Shown: positions 22,330-33,706, counted from the stretch's first letter. The stretch: 64,000 nt of DNA from Eleusine coracana subsp. coracana (GCA_032690845.1 CM064427.1:4413501-4477500); one strand, 5' to 3'. Program-made: numbers and translations. The notes: generated from the sequence alone by a model not told the origin.

Positions 22330-22712
22330 GTTTTTTTGTGGCATAAATGGGATTGAGGCTTCGTCCGAGCGGTCTATGTCATTGCCAGTGGTGAGGGGCT
22401 GCGCCGGTTACCAGTGGTATGGTGTGTGCACGCGCGCCCATCATGATGGGGTGGTCATGAGGCATTTATTACCACGCCCGAGTCAAACAAGGCGGAGGTC
22501 TCTCGATCTTCTTTGTGGGGATTGAGCGAGGTGAGACGCACTTGTCCCTCCTTGCGAAGGGTCAAGCGAGACGAGAGGGACTCGGACCCACTCATGTAGG
22601 GCCGGACAGGGCGTGGCTGACCCGGTCTAGTTGTGAGCGCCCGAAGGCTTTCGCCTCTTGGATTGTTCTTGTCGTCGCCGTGCATCGTTGCTAATATCTA
22701 TCCTCGACAAAC
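22330..22712. repeat. gypsy-LTR-like scrap
   Basis: CTTTGTGGGGATTGAGCGAGG near 22510 and the surrounding GC-rich, CGAG-rich text resemble the LTR at 281-400 (CTTTGTGGGGTCGAGCGAGG). The match is short and imperfect. It could be part of a related LTR, with the end near CCTCGACAAACA at 22701-22712. Confidence 0.35.
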
Positions 22713-24356
22713 AGTGTGTTCCAAAATCACGTGAGTTGTTGAATCATTTAGGTAATTACAATTTTATCATGACATAACCTCAGTTTAGTTACTTACTGGC
22801 AATGTCTGACAAGTTATGAACGACAAGTCCGCCTTCTAACTGAAGCTTCAGCAACGAAGATATTTTTTTTTTTCAAAAATATGTTTGAACATGCATTTTA
22901 TTAAGTGGAAGGAGAGTTTATACTAAATGTTTTCGTGAGAGGAAACAAAATGGGCTTGATTGCATAGCAAAGCGATTTTAGCTTAAGCACCATATTTTCC
23001 AATAAATACAGGAAAATGAACTTTTTATTGAACGGAGAAAGAGGAAATTTTGGCACGCTGGAAGCTTTGTATGGTGCCACTTATACCTGGCCATCTGGGT
23101 GTAACATCCCAAATTTTAGTGCTAAATTAATTAGAGAAAAACAGTACAAAATTTAATTTTTCAAAGTTAATACGATTTCATAATTTCTATTCAAAAATAA
23201 AAACCTCACCAACTAATTAAATTAGAATCACAGAAATTTTAAATTTACACATAATTAAAAATAACCGTGTCAAAGTGATTGTTTTGTTTGTTTGGCTTCT
23301 GTTTTTATTTATTGGCCTCTCGCTCCAATTTAAAGCTCTAAAGCCATTTAGAATTTTTTTTCCCAGATTCCCTTACCCCAAAATCCATAGAAAAGATTAA
23401 ACCCTTTCCCTTTGTCCCTCTCCTCGTGGGCTGAAGCTTACATGTGGACCTAGCAGATGCTTCTCAGGCCACGTCGGAATGTTGGACCCACATATCGCAC
23501 ACGTGTCAGCTGGTGCGGTTCTATGATGAATCGAAACTGTCAAAAAACTATGATGCGGATGGGCTGGTGTTCTATGATGTTCTGGGTTTTCTCTTCTATG
23601 ACACTATTTCAAACTTTATCATAAATTTCGTCACAGAAAAATCGTCACTCGTGTATCGTGACGTTGCACTATTTTTCGTCAGCAAAATGTCATTGGAGTG
23701 CACATTTCTACTAGTGTCAGTGCTTATGAGAAATATGTCAAAGCGGGAGGACGATATCATCCTAAACGGAAAAAGAACATGTACTTCCATCATAGATTTT
23801 GGGTAAGATTTATATGCATCTTATACATGTCCTTATGATATTATTCATCCATATAATTATCGTAAGTGTAACAAACATGTGTTCTCTAATTTATAGTGTC
23901 ATAAGCAAATATAATAAAGTGTGTATTGTGGCTACTATACATGTGTGTTCTCGTATAGCACTTCAAGTTACCTGACCCATATAATTGAGGAGTCCAATGA
24001 AGAGGTAAGTTGATTTTGTTTATGTCTATTTTACTTTAATCTTCATTTTTAATATCTTATATTAACATACTCTGCTTATGTGACACAGAAAACCGCAAGA
24101 AAAAAAGGCAGAATAGGCTACAAAGATAAAAAGGAATGACGAGATCAGAAAGGGTATGTTTCCTAAAGAACAAGTTCACTTGAGTACAAATGTTATGCAT
24201 CGAGTTGTAGCTTCTTTTCGTCGTTTGTTTTTGAGAGAGGTAATTAGTACAGAAGGAAAGTTTTTTGATTCAAAGGGTTTACTAGCAACAAAGCAAGGGT
24301 ACTTTGTGAGTGGGCTAATTGGCTTCGGTGGTTGGTTTCGGTCTTAGTCCACCCAC
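22713..24356. other. AT-rich intergenic DNA with traces of DNA transposons
   Basis: No gene was found. The text near 23705-23717 ends in TTTCTACTAGTG, the form of a CACTA-element terminus (its reverse is CACTAGTAGAAA), and has TTCTATGA repeats upstream at about 23520, 23571 and 23594. TGTAACATCCCAAATTTT at 23100-23117 is of a kind often seen at LTR starts, but no partner was found. The frame 23444-23806 spans the CACTA-like end and is not protein-like. Confidence 0.35.
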
Positions 24357-24743
24357 CACTACAAACGCTTCTTTATAGTTACATTTGCTTTACAACAGGA
24401 TTGTCTGCCCACGCTTTAGTACCATTTCAATTGCCACTACAGGCCGCTACTAGCGCCCCTGACAGGTGAGACCCAATAGTGCTGACTCAGCATTTTGCGC
24501 ATTAGTGATGTTTTGTTCTGTCGCAAATGACCCCAAAAGCACCAATAGGTGGGCCCTGGATATTGTTCGGGTCAAAAAAACTGCATTTCAGTGCCTATTA
24601 GGGATGGAACGCAGCTTCATTACTAAATATTTGTCACTAAATGGCTGAAATGGCTTAATGACAGAATTTCATCACTAATTGACGACGGAATGCAGCTTCG
24701 TTACTAAATTGTTTTTTTCATTGATCGACGAAATCTTGTAGTG
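24357..24743. mobile_element. small CACTA-like non-autonomous element
   Basis: It starts CACTACAAACG and ends ATCTTGTAGTG, so CACTACAA and TTGTAGTG are perfect 8-base inverted termini of the CACTA class. Length is 387 bases and there is no coding sequence. The flanking triplets are CAC and TAC, so the 3-bp target duplication is only two-thirds matched. Internal CATTACTAAAT-type repeats (24621, 24700) are typical of subterminal repeats in this class. Confidence 0.6.
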
Positions 24744-25769
24744 TACTCATAATCCATGGTTATGATCAGCCGATGGAGTATTTTCTCATGTTTTTACACA
24801 TTTTGGCTCTATAACACCTGCAAACATATTTCACCGAAACTTATGAAACTTTAATAGTTTAAGCAAACTTTTTATCGAACTTTGGTCTTTATCTTGCATT
24901 TTCCGACCGGTTGGTGGCCGAATATGGATTTTCTACTTGATATAGAATAGTGTGATATCCATCTTCAATATTTAGTTATGATCAGGCATGTCTAAAAGAG
25001 AAAAACTCATAGAGTCTAGGAGGGTTTTATACTTACGTGATCGTTATCTTAGAATTATTTAATTCAGGTTTCTTCCTATAAGATGACTTCTATCATTCTT
25101 GTAGTTCATTAAAGTTCGTAAAATTCCCACACTAGTTCCACCACCACTATGTTTTTTTTTACCAAATGTCTATTGAGGATTCATTAGAAAGATTATTTTT
25201 TATTATTATTTTACATATACTTGTTGCTAGGTGTCACTTGCAGTTTGGTTTGCGACACATGCAACGAAGCTTGTATGGACAAACAATCATACAATTGCCA
25301 TCCTCATTTTTTTTCCTTGATGCACTCGTTTTTGCATATTTTTCTCTTGGTCCACCATGGAAAGCAAGACATTTGATTATCTGCAGGGGTCCAGCATGTC
25401 GGATCTTGAACGTCTCGATTAATACAAGTCGGATCCGAAACATCCCCACAAATAGCCTTGAGGCCTAAGAATATTTTGAGAGAAAATCAGATGACCCTAC
25501 TAATTCAGATTCTAGAATGGTAAAGTGTTCATATGTATGTATTTGAGAGAAAAAGAGTACCTCCTGATGCAAGAGTTAGCAATACAAAACACATGGAACA
25601 CATCACTTGCTTCGAGGTTGCCATACAAACTAATCGTCAGATAGGATAAACACTAACACTGTGTCTTCTTTTTTTTTTTTTGCGAAGGTACACTAACACG
25701 GTGCCATTCGCCGAGAAAAATAAGGTGCCTTGCTCTCTTTATATGCTGGCGAGTGCAATACTGTGTTTT
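24744..25769. other. intergenic DNA, nothing recognised
   Basis: AT-rich text without credible frames. The longest plus-strand frame (25166-25468) has no domain-like composition. A T-run lies at about 25668-25681. Confidence 0.35.
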
Positions 25770-26229
25770 GGACTAGTTTATACAAAGATATATTTTCTAA
25801 GCAGGGAACATGTATAGTTGAGATACTATAGCTATATAGCATAATATCTACACAAATTCTCTGCCATGGTACGAGAGTATCATAGTATTTCAGCTATAAG
25901 ATATATGTATGAAAATATTTTTTTTGGACTAGTTCATACAAAGATATTCTTTCTAAGCATGTAACAATTATAGTTATTAAGATACTATATCTTATATATA
26001 TAGCATATCTACACAAAAATTATAATTCTCTGCTATGATAAGAGAGTATCATAGTATCTCAACTATAAGATATATGTATGAAAATATTTTTTTTGGACTA
26101 GTTTATACAAAGATATTCTTTCTAAGCTGGGAACATTTATAGTTGAGATACTATATCTTATATAGCATATGTACAAAAAAATTATAATTCTCTGCTATGA
26201 TAAGAGAGTATCATAGTACCTCAACTATT
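25770..26229. repeat. tandem repeat, three units, each with an internal inverted repeat
   Basis: Units begin at GGACTAGTT at 25770, 25926 and 26095, giving unit lengths of 156, 169 and a partial 135 bases. Each unit holds TAGTTGAGATACTATA on one side and TATCATAGTATCTCAACTA on the other, so each can fold into a stem. The units are similar but not identical, with TA-rich length differences. No coding potential. Confidence 0.85.
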
Positions 26230-26508
26230 GTGTGAGCACAGCGGCACAAGCACCCCCGGTAAGTGGCCCTGTCCACATGGCTCTTTTGCTAGAGATTCGC
26301 GTGAACTCCGTTTCAAGGGAACCGTAACACGGTGTCACATGACAGTGCTTTTTGCATTGTTACGCAACCCAAAATCTGTTCCTCTAGTAATGATCATTAC
26401 CAACTGCACTTGCTTGTCGGGCCGGAAAAAGAAAGGAAATATTGGCGGGGCTCGTCATTTTAACCCACTGAAACAGCTCCCGAAAATAATATTGCGGTTT
26501 ACACTCAC
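26230..26508. other. probable intron or intergenic DNA left of the split exon
   Basis: On the minus strand this begins GTGAGTGTAAACC directly after the exon end at 26509, a good plant splice donor, so it is read as intron. No further exon was recognised before the tandem repeat. Confidence 0.35.
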
Positions 26509-26553
26509 CTCGTTGGTGAAGCCAGCCTGCATCAGCCACATTTGGGTCCATCT
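26509..26553 (-). pseudogene. 3' end of a host exon, separated by the copia insertion
   Basis: On the minus strand the 45 bases translate, in the frame of the larger part at 32708-32931, to WTQMWLMQAGFTNE and end at a GTGAGT splice donor. The five bases 26549-26553 (CATCT) are the target duplication shared with 32708-32712. I do not recognise the gene. The exon call rests on frame continuity across the insertion and on the donor site. Confidence 0.45.
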
Positions 26554-27440
26554 TGCTGGATATTATGGTCCTTTAAACCCATATAAATCCTATTAATTTT
26601 AAATAGTCTAAATCCATATTAATGTTATAATGATTTAGTCCTACATAAGATTCTTATCATTTATTGTTCCAACTTATTAGGTGAAATACCAGTATATCCC
26701 CTAGAAGTTGAGAAAGACCAAGGGCAAGCCACACGCGCGCTGCCACCGCCGTCGAGCCGCGCTGAGGCGGGCGTGCGTGACGAGGCTGGTTGCTGCTGCT
26801 GTATGACGTTCGCGTTAATTCTGGCTGGTATGGTCTCAATTTTTAGAAACGGACGTGATTAATATTTCAGTTACGCGAGGGAATTAATTACAATTATTCC
26901 TTCTGCTACGGTGTTGATTGCGGAGCCTTTAATTCCATCAATTCGGGACACGCTATATAATCCTTTCCCCGAACTCGCCTGAAAGCCAATCGCGAGATCA
27001 CCACTTTCCTTCTTCCTCTCGAGTTGCCTTCTAAGTCTTCCCCGTCCAGGTCCTCTGCGCGCACAGAGGGCAGGGAGAGCAGGCCTCCGGAACCTTCTCC
27101 CGCGTGCGATATCTGCTTCGGGTGTGTGGGCAATCAGGTTTTTGGGAGCGTCTTCGCGACTGCTCGCTGATCAATCGACTACGATGACTACTTCTAGGAG
27201 GCCGTTCGTGGGAACTGCACTGCATACCTCTTCCTGCATCGACTAAGATCGACTATATCGAACATACTCACGAAAATGACTCGTGGGAATGGAGCCACCA
27301 GTGCCTACGGCACAGGTCCCTCCGTGGGGTATACCTTTGACTCTTATTGTGTTATTAATTTATTTAGTATGTTAATCATCATCACCATCTACATGTATTT
27401 CTGGATTAAATTAATCATAAAATTGCCTAAATACTTAACA
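26554..27440 (+). repeat. 5' LTR of the full-length copia element
   Basis: 887 bases, TG...CA ends. TATA box CTATATAA lies at 26953-26960. The part 27197-27320 (from AGGAGGCC to GGTCCCTCC) is absent or shortened in the right LTR. No standard Met-tRNA primer site follows: the LTR end runs directly into ATCCAAAAACCTGATATT. Confidence 0.9.
26953..26960 (+). promoter_or_regulatory. TATA box of the copia 5' LTR
   Basis: CTATATAA, repeated at 32343-32350 in the 3' LTR. It is about 490 bases before the LTR end. Confidence 0.65.
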
Positions 27441-27461
27441 ATCCAAAAACCTGATATTAGA

Positions 27462-28250
27462 CAATTTTCTGTTAGTGGTTTTGTTGTTGCGCTGAAGCCA
27501 AATGCATTTAATGGTGCGTTCTATAAGAGGTGGAATGCTCAAATGATCCTGTGGCTTATAGCTATGAACTGCTATCAGGCTGCGAACAGAAGCCAGAACA
27601 ATTCACTCCAGAGGAGGAGGAAAAGTTCAACATGGCTGATAACCTGTTCAGAGGCGTCGTAATTAGCACTCTAGCTGATAAGTATGTGGACTCATACATC
27701 ACGTGCATTCTGCAAAGGAACTATAGGATGCTCTGGACGCTAAGTTTGGTGTTTCTGATGCCGGAAGTGAGTTGTATGTTATGGAGAAACTTTTTGACTA
27801 CAAGATGGTTGAGAATCGTCTGGTAGTTGAACAAGCTCATGAGATTCATGCTCTGGCTAAGGAACTCGAACAGTTTCCATGTGTGCTACCTGACAAGTTC
27901 ATGGCAGGCGTTGTTATCGCTAAGTTGCCACCTTCTTGGAGGGATTTTTCTACCTCTCTAAAACACAAGAGACAAGAGTTTAGCGTGTCTGAACTCATTG
28001 GGACTCTTGATGTTGAAGCGAAGGTGAGAGCAAAAGATACACGTGGAAAGGATGTGGGAGAGCCTTCTAGTGCCAATACAGTATAGAAGAAAAACTCATA
28101 CAAAAGGAAGAAAAAGGACAAACAGGAGAAGCCTAAGCAAACAACCAACTTTAAGGCGAAACAAAACAAAGAAGGTGGTTGTTTTGTTTGCGGGAGCTCT
28201 GAGCATTGGGCAAGCGCGTGCCAAGACCGCAAATTTAAAACAGGAGAAGA
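27462..28250 (+). pseudogene. copia gag, frameshifted, no start codon
   Basis: The gag domain begins almost at the LTR end with VALKPNAFNGAFYKRWNAQM in one frame. It continues in a second frame with PEQFTPEEEEKFNMADNLFR and in a third with YVMEKLFDYKMVENRLVVEQ through GTLDVEAKVRAKD. A stop at 28084 precedes the lysine-rich tail. The zinc knuckle is intact: CFVCGSSEHWASAC. At least three frameshifts and one stop are present. The expected primer site, leader and ATG are missing between the LTR and the gag domain, which suggests a deletion at the 5' end. Confidence 0.8.
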
Positions 28251-28252
28251 AA

Positions 28253-29422
28253 TCTGCAAATATGGTCATTAGCAAGACTAATGGAGGTACTTCTAGGTAT
28301 GGTAATCCTTCACCCATTGTTCTTTCAGTCTGTCAATCACCAGAGTGGTGGATTGATACTGGGGCTAATGTTCATACGTGTGCTGATATTTCTTTGTTTT
28401 CTTCTTATCAGTCCAGCGTAACAGGAGACTTGATAATAGCAAACGGGTCACATGCACGTGTTCTTGGTGTTGGTACGGTCATTCTGAAGTTCACTTCGGG
28501 AAAGACGGTGTCAATAAAGCACGTGCAGCATGTCCCCTCTATCAAAATAAATCTTGTTAGTGGTTCTCAATTGTGTCGAGATGGTTATAAAATTGTCTTT
28601 GAGTCTAATAAATGTATACTTTCTAAGTATGAGACATTTGTTGGAAAAGGCTATGATTGCGGAGGCTTGTTCCGCCTTTCTTTGCATGACTATGTTTGTA
28701 ATAAAGTTGTGAACAATATCATTATTACGAATGAGTCGAATATTTGGCATTCACGACTTTGTCACATTAACTTTGGTTGTATGACGCGACTAGCAAAGCT
28801 GAATTTAATCCCAAAATTTAGTCTAGTCAAAAATTCTAAGTGTCATGTGTGCATACAATCTAAGCAACCTCGCAAGCCTCACAAGGTTGCGAAGGCAAGG
28901 AACTTAGAGGCATTAGAACTTATTCATTCTGATTTATACGAGATGAATGGTGAATTGACTAGAGGTAATAAAAGATACTTCATGACTTTTATAGACGACT
29001 GTACTAGATATTGCTATATGTATTTGTTGAAATCAAAAGATGAAGCATTGCAATGTTTTAAAATCTATAAAACTGAAGTAGAAAACCAACTTGAAAGGAA
29101 AATTAAATGTTTAAGATCCGATCATGGAGGAGAATATCTTTCTAATAACTTTTCTGAATTCTGTGCGGAGCATGTAATTATTCATGAGAGGACACTGTCT
29201 TACTCACCTGAATCCAATGGAATTGCCGAAAGGAAAAACCGCACTCTAACTGACTTGGTTAACGCCATGTTAGAGACAGCCGATTTTTCTAAGGAGTGGT
29301 GGGGTGAGGCAATTTTGACAATGTGTCATGTCCTGAATAGAGTTTCCACAAAGGATAAAGAAATTACACCATTCGAGGAATGGCATAAGAAAAGATTAAA
29401 TCTTTCATATTTGCCCACATGA
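28253..29422 (+). pseudogene. copia protease and integrase
   Basis: An open frame runs to 29422 (it extends upstream, out of frame with gag, to 28043). It contains the protease active site WWIDTGANVHTCAD and the gag-pre-integrase zinc motif (IWHSRLCHINFGC to CHVCIQSKQ). The integrase core has all three acidic residues: Asp in ALELIHSDLYEM, Asp in KCLRSDHGGEYL and Glu in SNGIAERKNRTL. The frame ends at a TGA seven bases before the next frame begins. The frame change against gag lies near 28240, in an A-rich run. Protease matures the polyprotein and integrase joins cDNA to the target. Confidence 0.88.
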
Positions 29423-29428
29423 GGTTGT

Positions 29429-30871
29429 TTGACCATGGTGAATGTGCCAATCAACAAGAAGCGCAAACTTGGACCAAAAGTTCTTAACTGTATTTTCCTG
29501 GGTTATGCTACAAACAGTGTGGGTTATAGATTTTTAATTGTGAAATCTGGAGTACCAAACGTGTCAGTGGGTATAATTTTAGAGTTCAGAGATGCTACAT
29601 TTTTTGAGAATGAATTTCCTTTTAAAAATACATCTAGCATGTCTAATCATGAATCTATAATTCCCCATGAGCTCTTTACTCCGGTAATACAAAATGAGGA
29701 ACCACAGGTGCATAATTCTGAGGAGGATGACAATGTAGTAACCCGAAAGGGTAAGAGACAAAGGACTGCCAAATCCTTTGAAAATGACTTTATTGTGTAC
29801 CTCGTGGATGACACACCAAAAACCATTGAAGAGGCATATTCCTCTTCTGATGCTGACTTTTGGAAGGAAGCAGTAAGGAACGAGATGGACTCAATTATGT
29901 CTAATGGTACTTGGAAAGTCGTTGAACGTCCTTATGGGTGCAAGCCCATAGGATGCAAATGGGTATTCAAGAAAAAGCTTAGGCCTGATGGTACAATTGA
30001 GAGGTACAAGGCAAGGCTTGTGGTTAAGGGATATTCACAGAAAGAGGGTGAAGATTATTTCGACACCTACTCACCCGTTGCTCGTTTGACCATGATTCGA
30101 GTATTACTTTCCCTGGCAGACTCATATGATCTTCTTGTCCATCAAATGGACGTTAAGATAGCTTTCCTATATAGAGATTTAGATGAGGAGATCTATATGG
30201 ATCATCCTGATGGGTTTGTAATAGATGGTCAAAAGAGTTTGATGTGTAAATTATTGAAATCCCTGTACGGCCTTAAACAAGCTCCTAAGCAATGGCACGA
30301 GAAGTTCGAAAGGACTTTGATATCGTTCGGCTTTGTTGTGAATGAAGCTAACAAATGTGTATATTACCGGTATGGTGGAGGAGAGGGAGTCATCCTGTGT
30401 CTATACATTGATGACATACTGATATTTGGGACCAACCTTAATGTGATTAAGGAGGTAAAGGATTTCTTGTCCAACAGCTTCGAGATGAAAGATTTGGGAG
30501 TAGCAGATGTTATTCTTAATATCAAGCTACAAAGAGAAGGTAATGGTGGGGTTACACTTCTACAATCCCACTATGTGGAGAAGGTTCTGAGTCATTTTGG
30601 GTATAGCGACTATAAACCTGCTCCTACACCTTATGACCCTAGTGTGCTATTGAGGAAAAACCGGAAGATAACAAGGGATCAATTAAGATATTCTCAAATC
30701 ATTGGTTCGCTTATGTACTTGGCTAGCGCCACGAGGCCTGACATCTCGTTTGCTGTAAGCAAACTGAGCCGGTTCGTGTCAAACCCGGGAGATGATCACT
30801 GGCGTGCTCTTGAGAGAGTAATGCAATATCTTAAAGGTACTACAAGCTATGGCATTCACTATTCCGGGTAA
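29429..30871 (+). pseudogene. copia reverse transcriptase
   Basis: A 480-codon frame that begins in the integrase C-terminal part (LGPKVLNCIFLGYATNSVGY). It passes through a variable linker (residues about 75-140) into the reverse transcriptase, with KWVFKKKLRPDGTIERYKAR, HQMDVKIAFLYRDLDEEIYM and the active-site box LCLYIDDILIFGTN. It ends at a TAA near 30869, where a Tyr codon (TAC or TAT) is usual in this family. It is in the same frame as protease-integrase, separated by one stop. All RT motifs I can see are intact. Confidence 0.9.
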
Positions 30872-31288
30872 CCGAGAGTACTAGAGGGCTATTGTGATGC
30901 AAACTGGATATCTGATGCTAATGAGATGTATGCCACAAGTGGATATGTTTTTCTACTTGGAGGTGGCGCTGTTTCCTGGAAGTCTTGCAAGCAGACCATC
31001 TTAATGAGGTCAACCATGAAAGCAGAACTTACAGCTTTGGATACCGCCGGCATTGAGGCTGAGTGGCTTCGTATATTCCTTATGGACTTACGTATGGTTG
31101 AAAAACCAATACCTTATATTTCCATGAACTGTGACAATCAGACAGTGATAGTCAAGGTGAACAGTTCTAAGGATAACATGAAGTCCACAATGCGTATAAA
31201 AAGGTGGCTAAAATCTGTCAGAAAAGTGAGGAACTCCGGAGTTATAGCGTTGGATTATGTCCATACATCTAAGAATCTGGCAGACTAA
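30872..31288 (+). pseudogene. copia RNase H
   Basis: The frame continues after the stop with EGYCDANWISDA (first Asp), MKAELTALDTAG (Glu) and MNCDNQTVI (Asp). It ends at a TAA directly after HTSKNLAD, where copia RNases H normally continue with QFTKGLS. The next codons read FTKGLSRN, so a Gln codon has become a stop. RNase H would remove the RNA template. It is the last coding part before the 3' untranslated stretch. Confidence 0.88.
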
Positions 31289-31859
31289 TTTACAAAGGGG
31301 TTGTCACGTAATATGATAGACAGTGCATCGAGTGAGATTGTCCATACGTCTATGTTATCGGAGATTCCGTGAAATAAAATGGTGAAACAAGCTAGTAATA
31401 GTCTGAGAGGAAAGATCCTTAACTGGTCTATCTCAGATGTACTTCTTTCCTAATACTGTATGGCAGGCTGGTTTTAACTATAATGTGTTCCAAATGACTT
31501 GTGAGAAGCAAAGATATCGTCCTACAGGATATCTTTCAAGAAAACACACCTATATGAGTCCGACTGCTAGTCCCAGTCTGTGAAATAGTGGGAATCTCTA
31601 AATACTCATGAATGGGCCAGTAGTATGATTTATATGCTCCAAATCAGAGGAGATGCTTATTGGCAACCTAGTATCAGTAAACGACTCAGGTAAAACCTTT
31701 TTGCACAAAACTGACAATTCAAGCCTTAGTCCATTGCTCAGTTGTGAAAAGGCGTAACTTTTGTTCTAGGTGGAAGTTCAACTTAACAGTCTCCATCGAA
31801 ACACTGATTATATCAAACGAGAGGAAGCTTTCTGAGAGCATTTTCTATAAGCACTAGAC
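31289..31859 (+). other. 3' untranslated part of the copia element
   Basis: No frames of note. It leads from the RNase H end to the polypurine tract. Confidence 0.6.
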
Positions 31860-31869
31860 TTGGTGGGAT
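31860..31869 (+). other. polypurine tract
   Basis: TTGGTGGGAT directly before the TG of the 3' LTR, the usual form in plant copia elements. Confidence 0.7.
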
Positions 31870-32707
31870 TGCTGGATATTATGGCCCTTTAAGCCCATAT
31901 AAATCCTATTAATTCTAAATAGTCTAGGCCCATATTAATGCTATAATGATTTAGTCCTACATGTAATTTTTATCATTTATTGTCCCAACTTATTAGGTGG
32001 ATTACCAGTATATTCCTTAGAGAAGTTGAGAAAGGTCAAGAGCGAGCCAAATGCGCGTGCGTGCTGCCGCCGAGCTGAGCCGAGCCGAGCCGTACCGTGC
32101 TGGTGCGGGCGGGCGGGCGTGCGTGCGTGACATGACGAGGCGAGGCGAGGCTGGCTGGCTGGCTGCTGCTACTGCGTGCGTGACGTGTGCCGCGTCATGT
32201 CACATCAAGTATGGTTGGCGTGGTCTCAATTTTTGGAAACGAACGCGATTAATATTTCTATTACGTGAGGGAATCAATTGCAATTATTACTTTTGTTACG
32301 GTGTTGATTGCGGAGCCTTTAATTCCATTAATTCAGGACACGCTATATAATTCTTTCTCCGGACTCGCCTGAAAACCAATCGCGAGATCACCAGTTTGCT
32401 TCTTCCTCTCGAGTTGCCTTCTGAGTCTTCCGCGTCTAGTTCCTCTGCGCGCACATAGGGCAGAGAGAGCAGGCCTCCGGAACCTTCTCCCGCGTGCGAC
32501 ATCTGTTTCGGGTGTGCGGACGATCAGGTTTTTGAGGAGCGTCTTCGCGACTGCTCGCTAATCAATCGACTACGATGACTACTTCCCTCCATGGGATATA
32601 CTTTTAACCCTTACTGTGTTATTAATTTATTCAGTATGTTAATCATCATCACCATCTATGTGTATTTCTGGATTAAATTAATCATGAAATTGGCTAAATA
32701 CTTAACA
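31870..32707 (+). repeat. 3' LTR of the full-length copia element
   Basis: 838 bases, same ends as the 5' LTR. TATA box at 32343-32350. It lacks the segment that in the 5' LTR lies around 27197-27320. Expanded CGTG/GGCGGGCG runs near 32100-32130 are not in the 5' copy. Confidence 0.9.
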
Positions 32708-32931
32708 CATCTTGTGTTGTTCCTCGTCGGTGCTTCTATAGACCTAAGAATAGCCTGAACTTCTTTCATACTTCTTGATGCACTGTATATATACATGTAC
32801 CCCCTCAACACGGTTTCATGCTCTCGCTCTTCTTTCGGTAGATTGATGCCAAAAGGAGGCTTGTCCGAGAAGGAGATCTCAGTGGTATTGCTGGTAATTT
32901 GCATCAATTTCGTCAACAAGGGGATTGACAA
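32708..32931 (-). pseudogene. 5' part of a host exon, cut by the copia insertion
   Basis: A minus-strand open stretch reading KLMQITSNTTEISFSDKPPF, then KEEREHETVLRGYMYIYSAS and KEVQAILRSIEAPTRNN, runs up to the target duplication at 32708-32712. Across the insertion the frame continues with 26553-26509. The composition is protein-like, but I do not recognise the family. The 5' end is uncertain: an AG acceptor at 32937-32938 would open the exon, but the upstream frame does not then join in phase. Confidence 0.45.
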
Positions 32932-32936
32932 GGGAG

Positions 32937-33257
32937 CTAGACATGGTGTAGCATTATATGTTCAACTGGGTTTGACTTATCATATGAAAGTCCACTCACC
33001 AAGCCTTCGGGACCAAATTTAGTTTTTATGAACAAATGCGGGAAAAAAAATGTTTGTTCATCGTTTTCGAACATCCCTAGAGTTGCCTTTAAACACTTGA
33101 CATCATCTTTGCAATTCTGATAAAAATGGATCCATCGTAGAGTCGTAACAGAAGTGCACGCATGGTTTTTAGATAACAGAAAATTACCAAATAAAGTTGA
33201 TGAGATTGATCTTTTTCTTGCCATGTTATCGTATATGTTCTTGTCTAATTCGATCAT
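32937..33257 (-). pseudogene. possible upstream exon of the same host gene
   Basis: A 106-codon minus-strand frame containing HLFIKTKFGPEGL just before a GTGAGT donor at 32999. The text upstream of that is less protein-like and may include intron. The gap to the next open stretch would be only 63 bases and the phase does not fit, so linkage to the split exon is unproven. Confidence 0.3.
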
Positions 33258-33704
33258 CTTCTGTTTCTACTCAGAAAGAAAGCATTAAATCACTGACCTT
33301 AAAAAAAGGCTGCAATTGGCATATCTTTTTTTCGCCTTGTCCTCCCTATCTTACTATTAATGCATCACTATCCCCACATATATTCATCTGATGAGTTTTT
33401 CTCATGATCTTACTATTTACAGGATGAAATCTTGCTATCTATTAGATATTGTATATTATGTTATCATTAACTCTATAGGTATATGGTGGTCTTTGGTCAG
33501 GTGACACATTTTGTGTGTGGTTGAAGCCATTTCACTAATGTATCTCTTCCACCGGATGTAGGCTTGGGTCCTGTAGGAGTTGAATTTAAATTTTTTTTTT
33601 TTATTGCACAATGCAAAATCTATCACCTACAGCATTTAACGGAGTTAAACGCTCTAGATTACATATGTACTGGGTCCACATGTTATACCCTATATTGTCC
33701 TTTG
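33258..33704. other. intergenic DNA, nothing recognised
   Basis: AT-rich, no credible frames, one T-run at about 33588-33601. Confidence 0.35.
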
Positions 33705-33706
33705 TA

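Larger units (their letters stand above)
26554..32707 (+). mobile_element. full-length Ty1/copia retrotransposon with perfect 5-bp target duplication
   Basis: LTRs at 26554-27440 and 31870-32707 both start TGCTGGATATTATGG and end ATACTTAACA. They are flanked by CATCT at 26549-26553 and at 32708-32712. Between them lie gag, protease, integrase, reverse transcriptase and RNase H in that order, the copia order. The coding part is nearly full length, but stops and frameshifts break it. The element sits in a minus-strand host exon. The LTRs differ by a 47-base-scale deletion in the right copy and many point changes, so the insertion is not very recent. Confidence 0.93.

Noticed and set aside
23444..23806. 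120-codon ORF
   Set aside because: It crosses a CACTA-like terminus and has no domain-like composition.
24156..24347. Possible transposase exon (63 codons)
   Set aside because: Protein-like at first sight but too short and with no motif to assign to a family.
28096..28317. Minus-strand ORF over the copia gag-pol junction
   Set aside because: Shadow of the plus-strand zinc knuckle and protease region.
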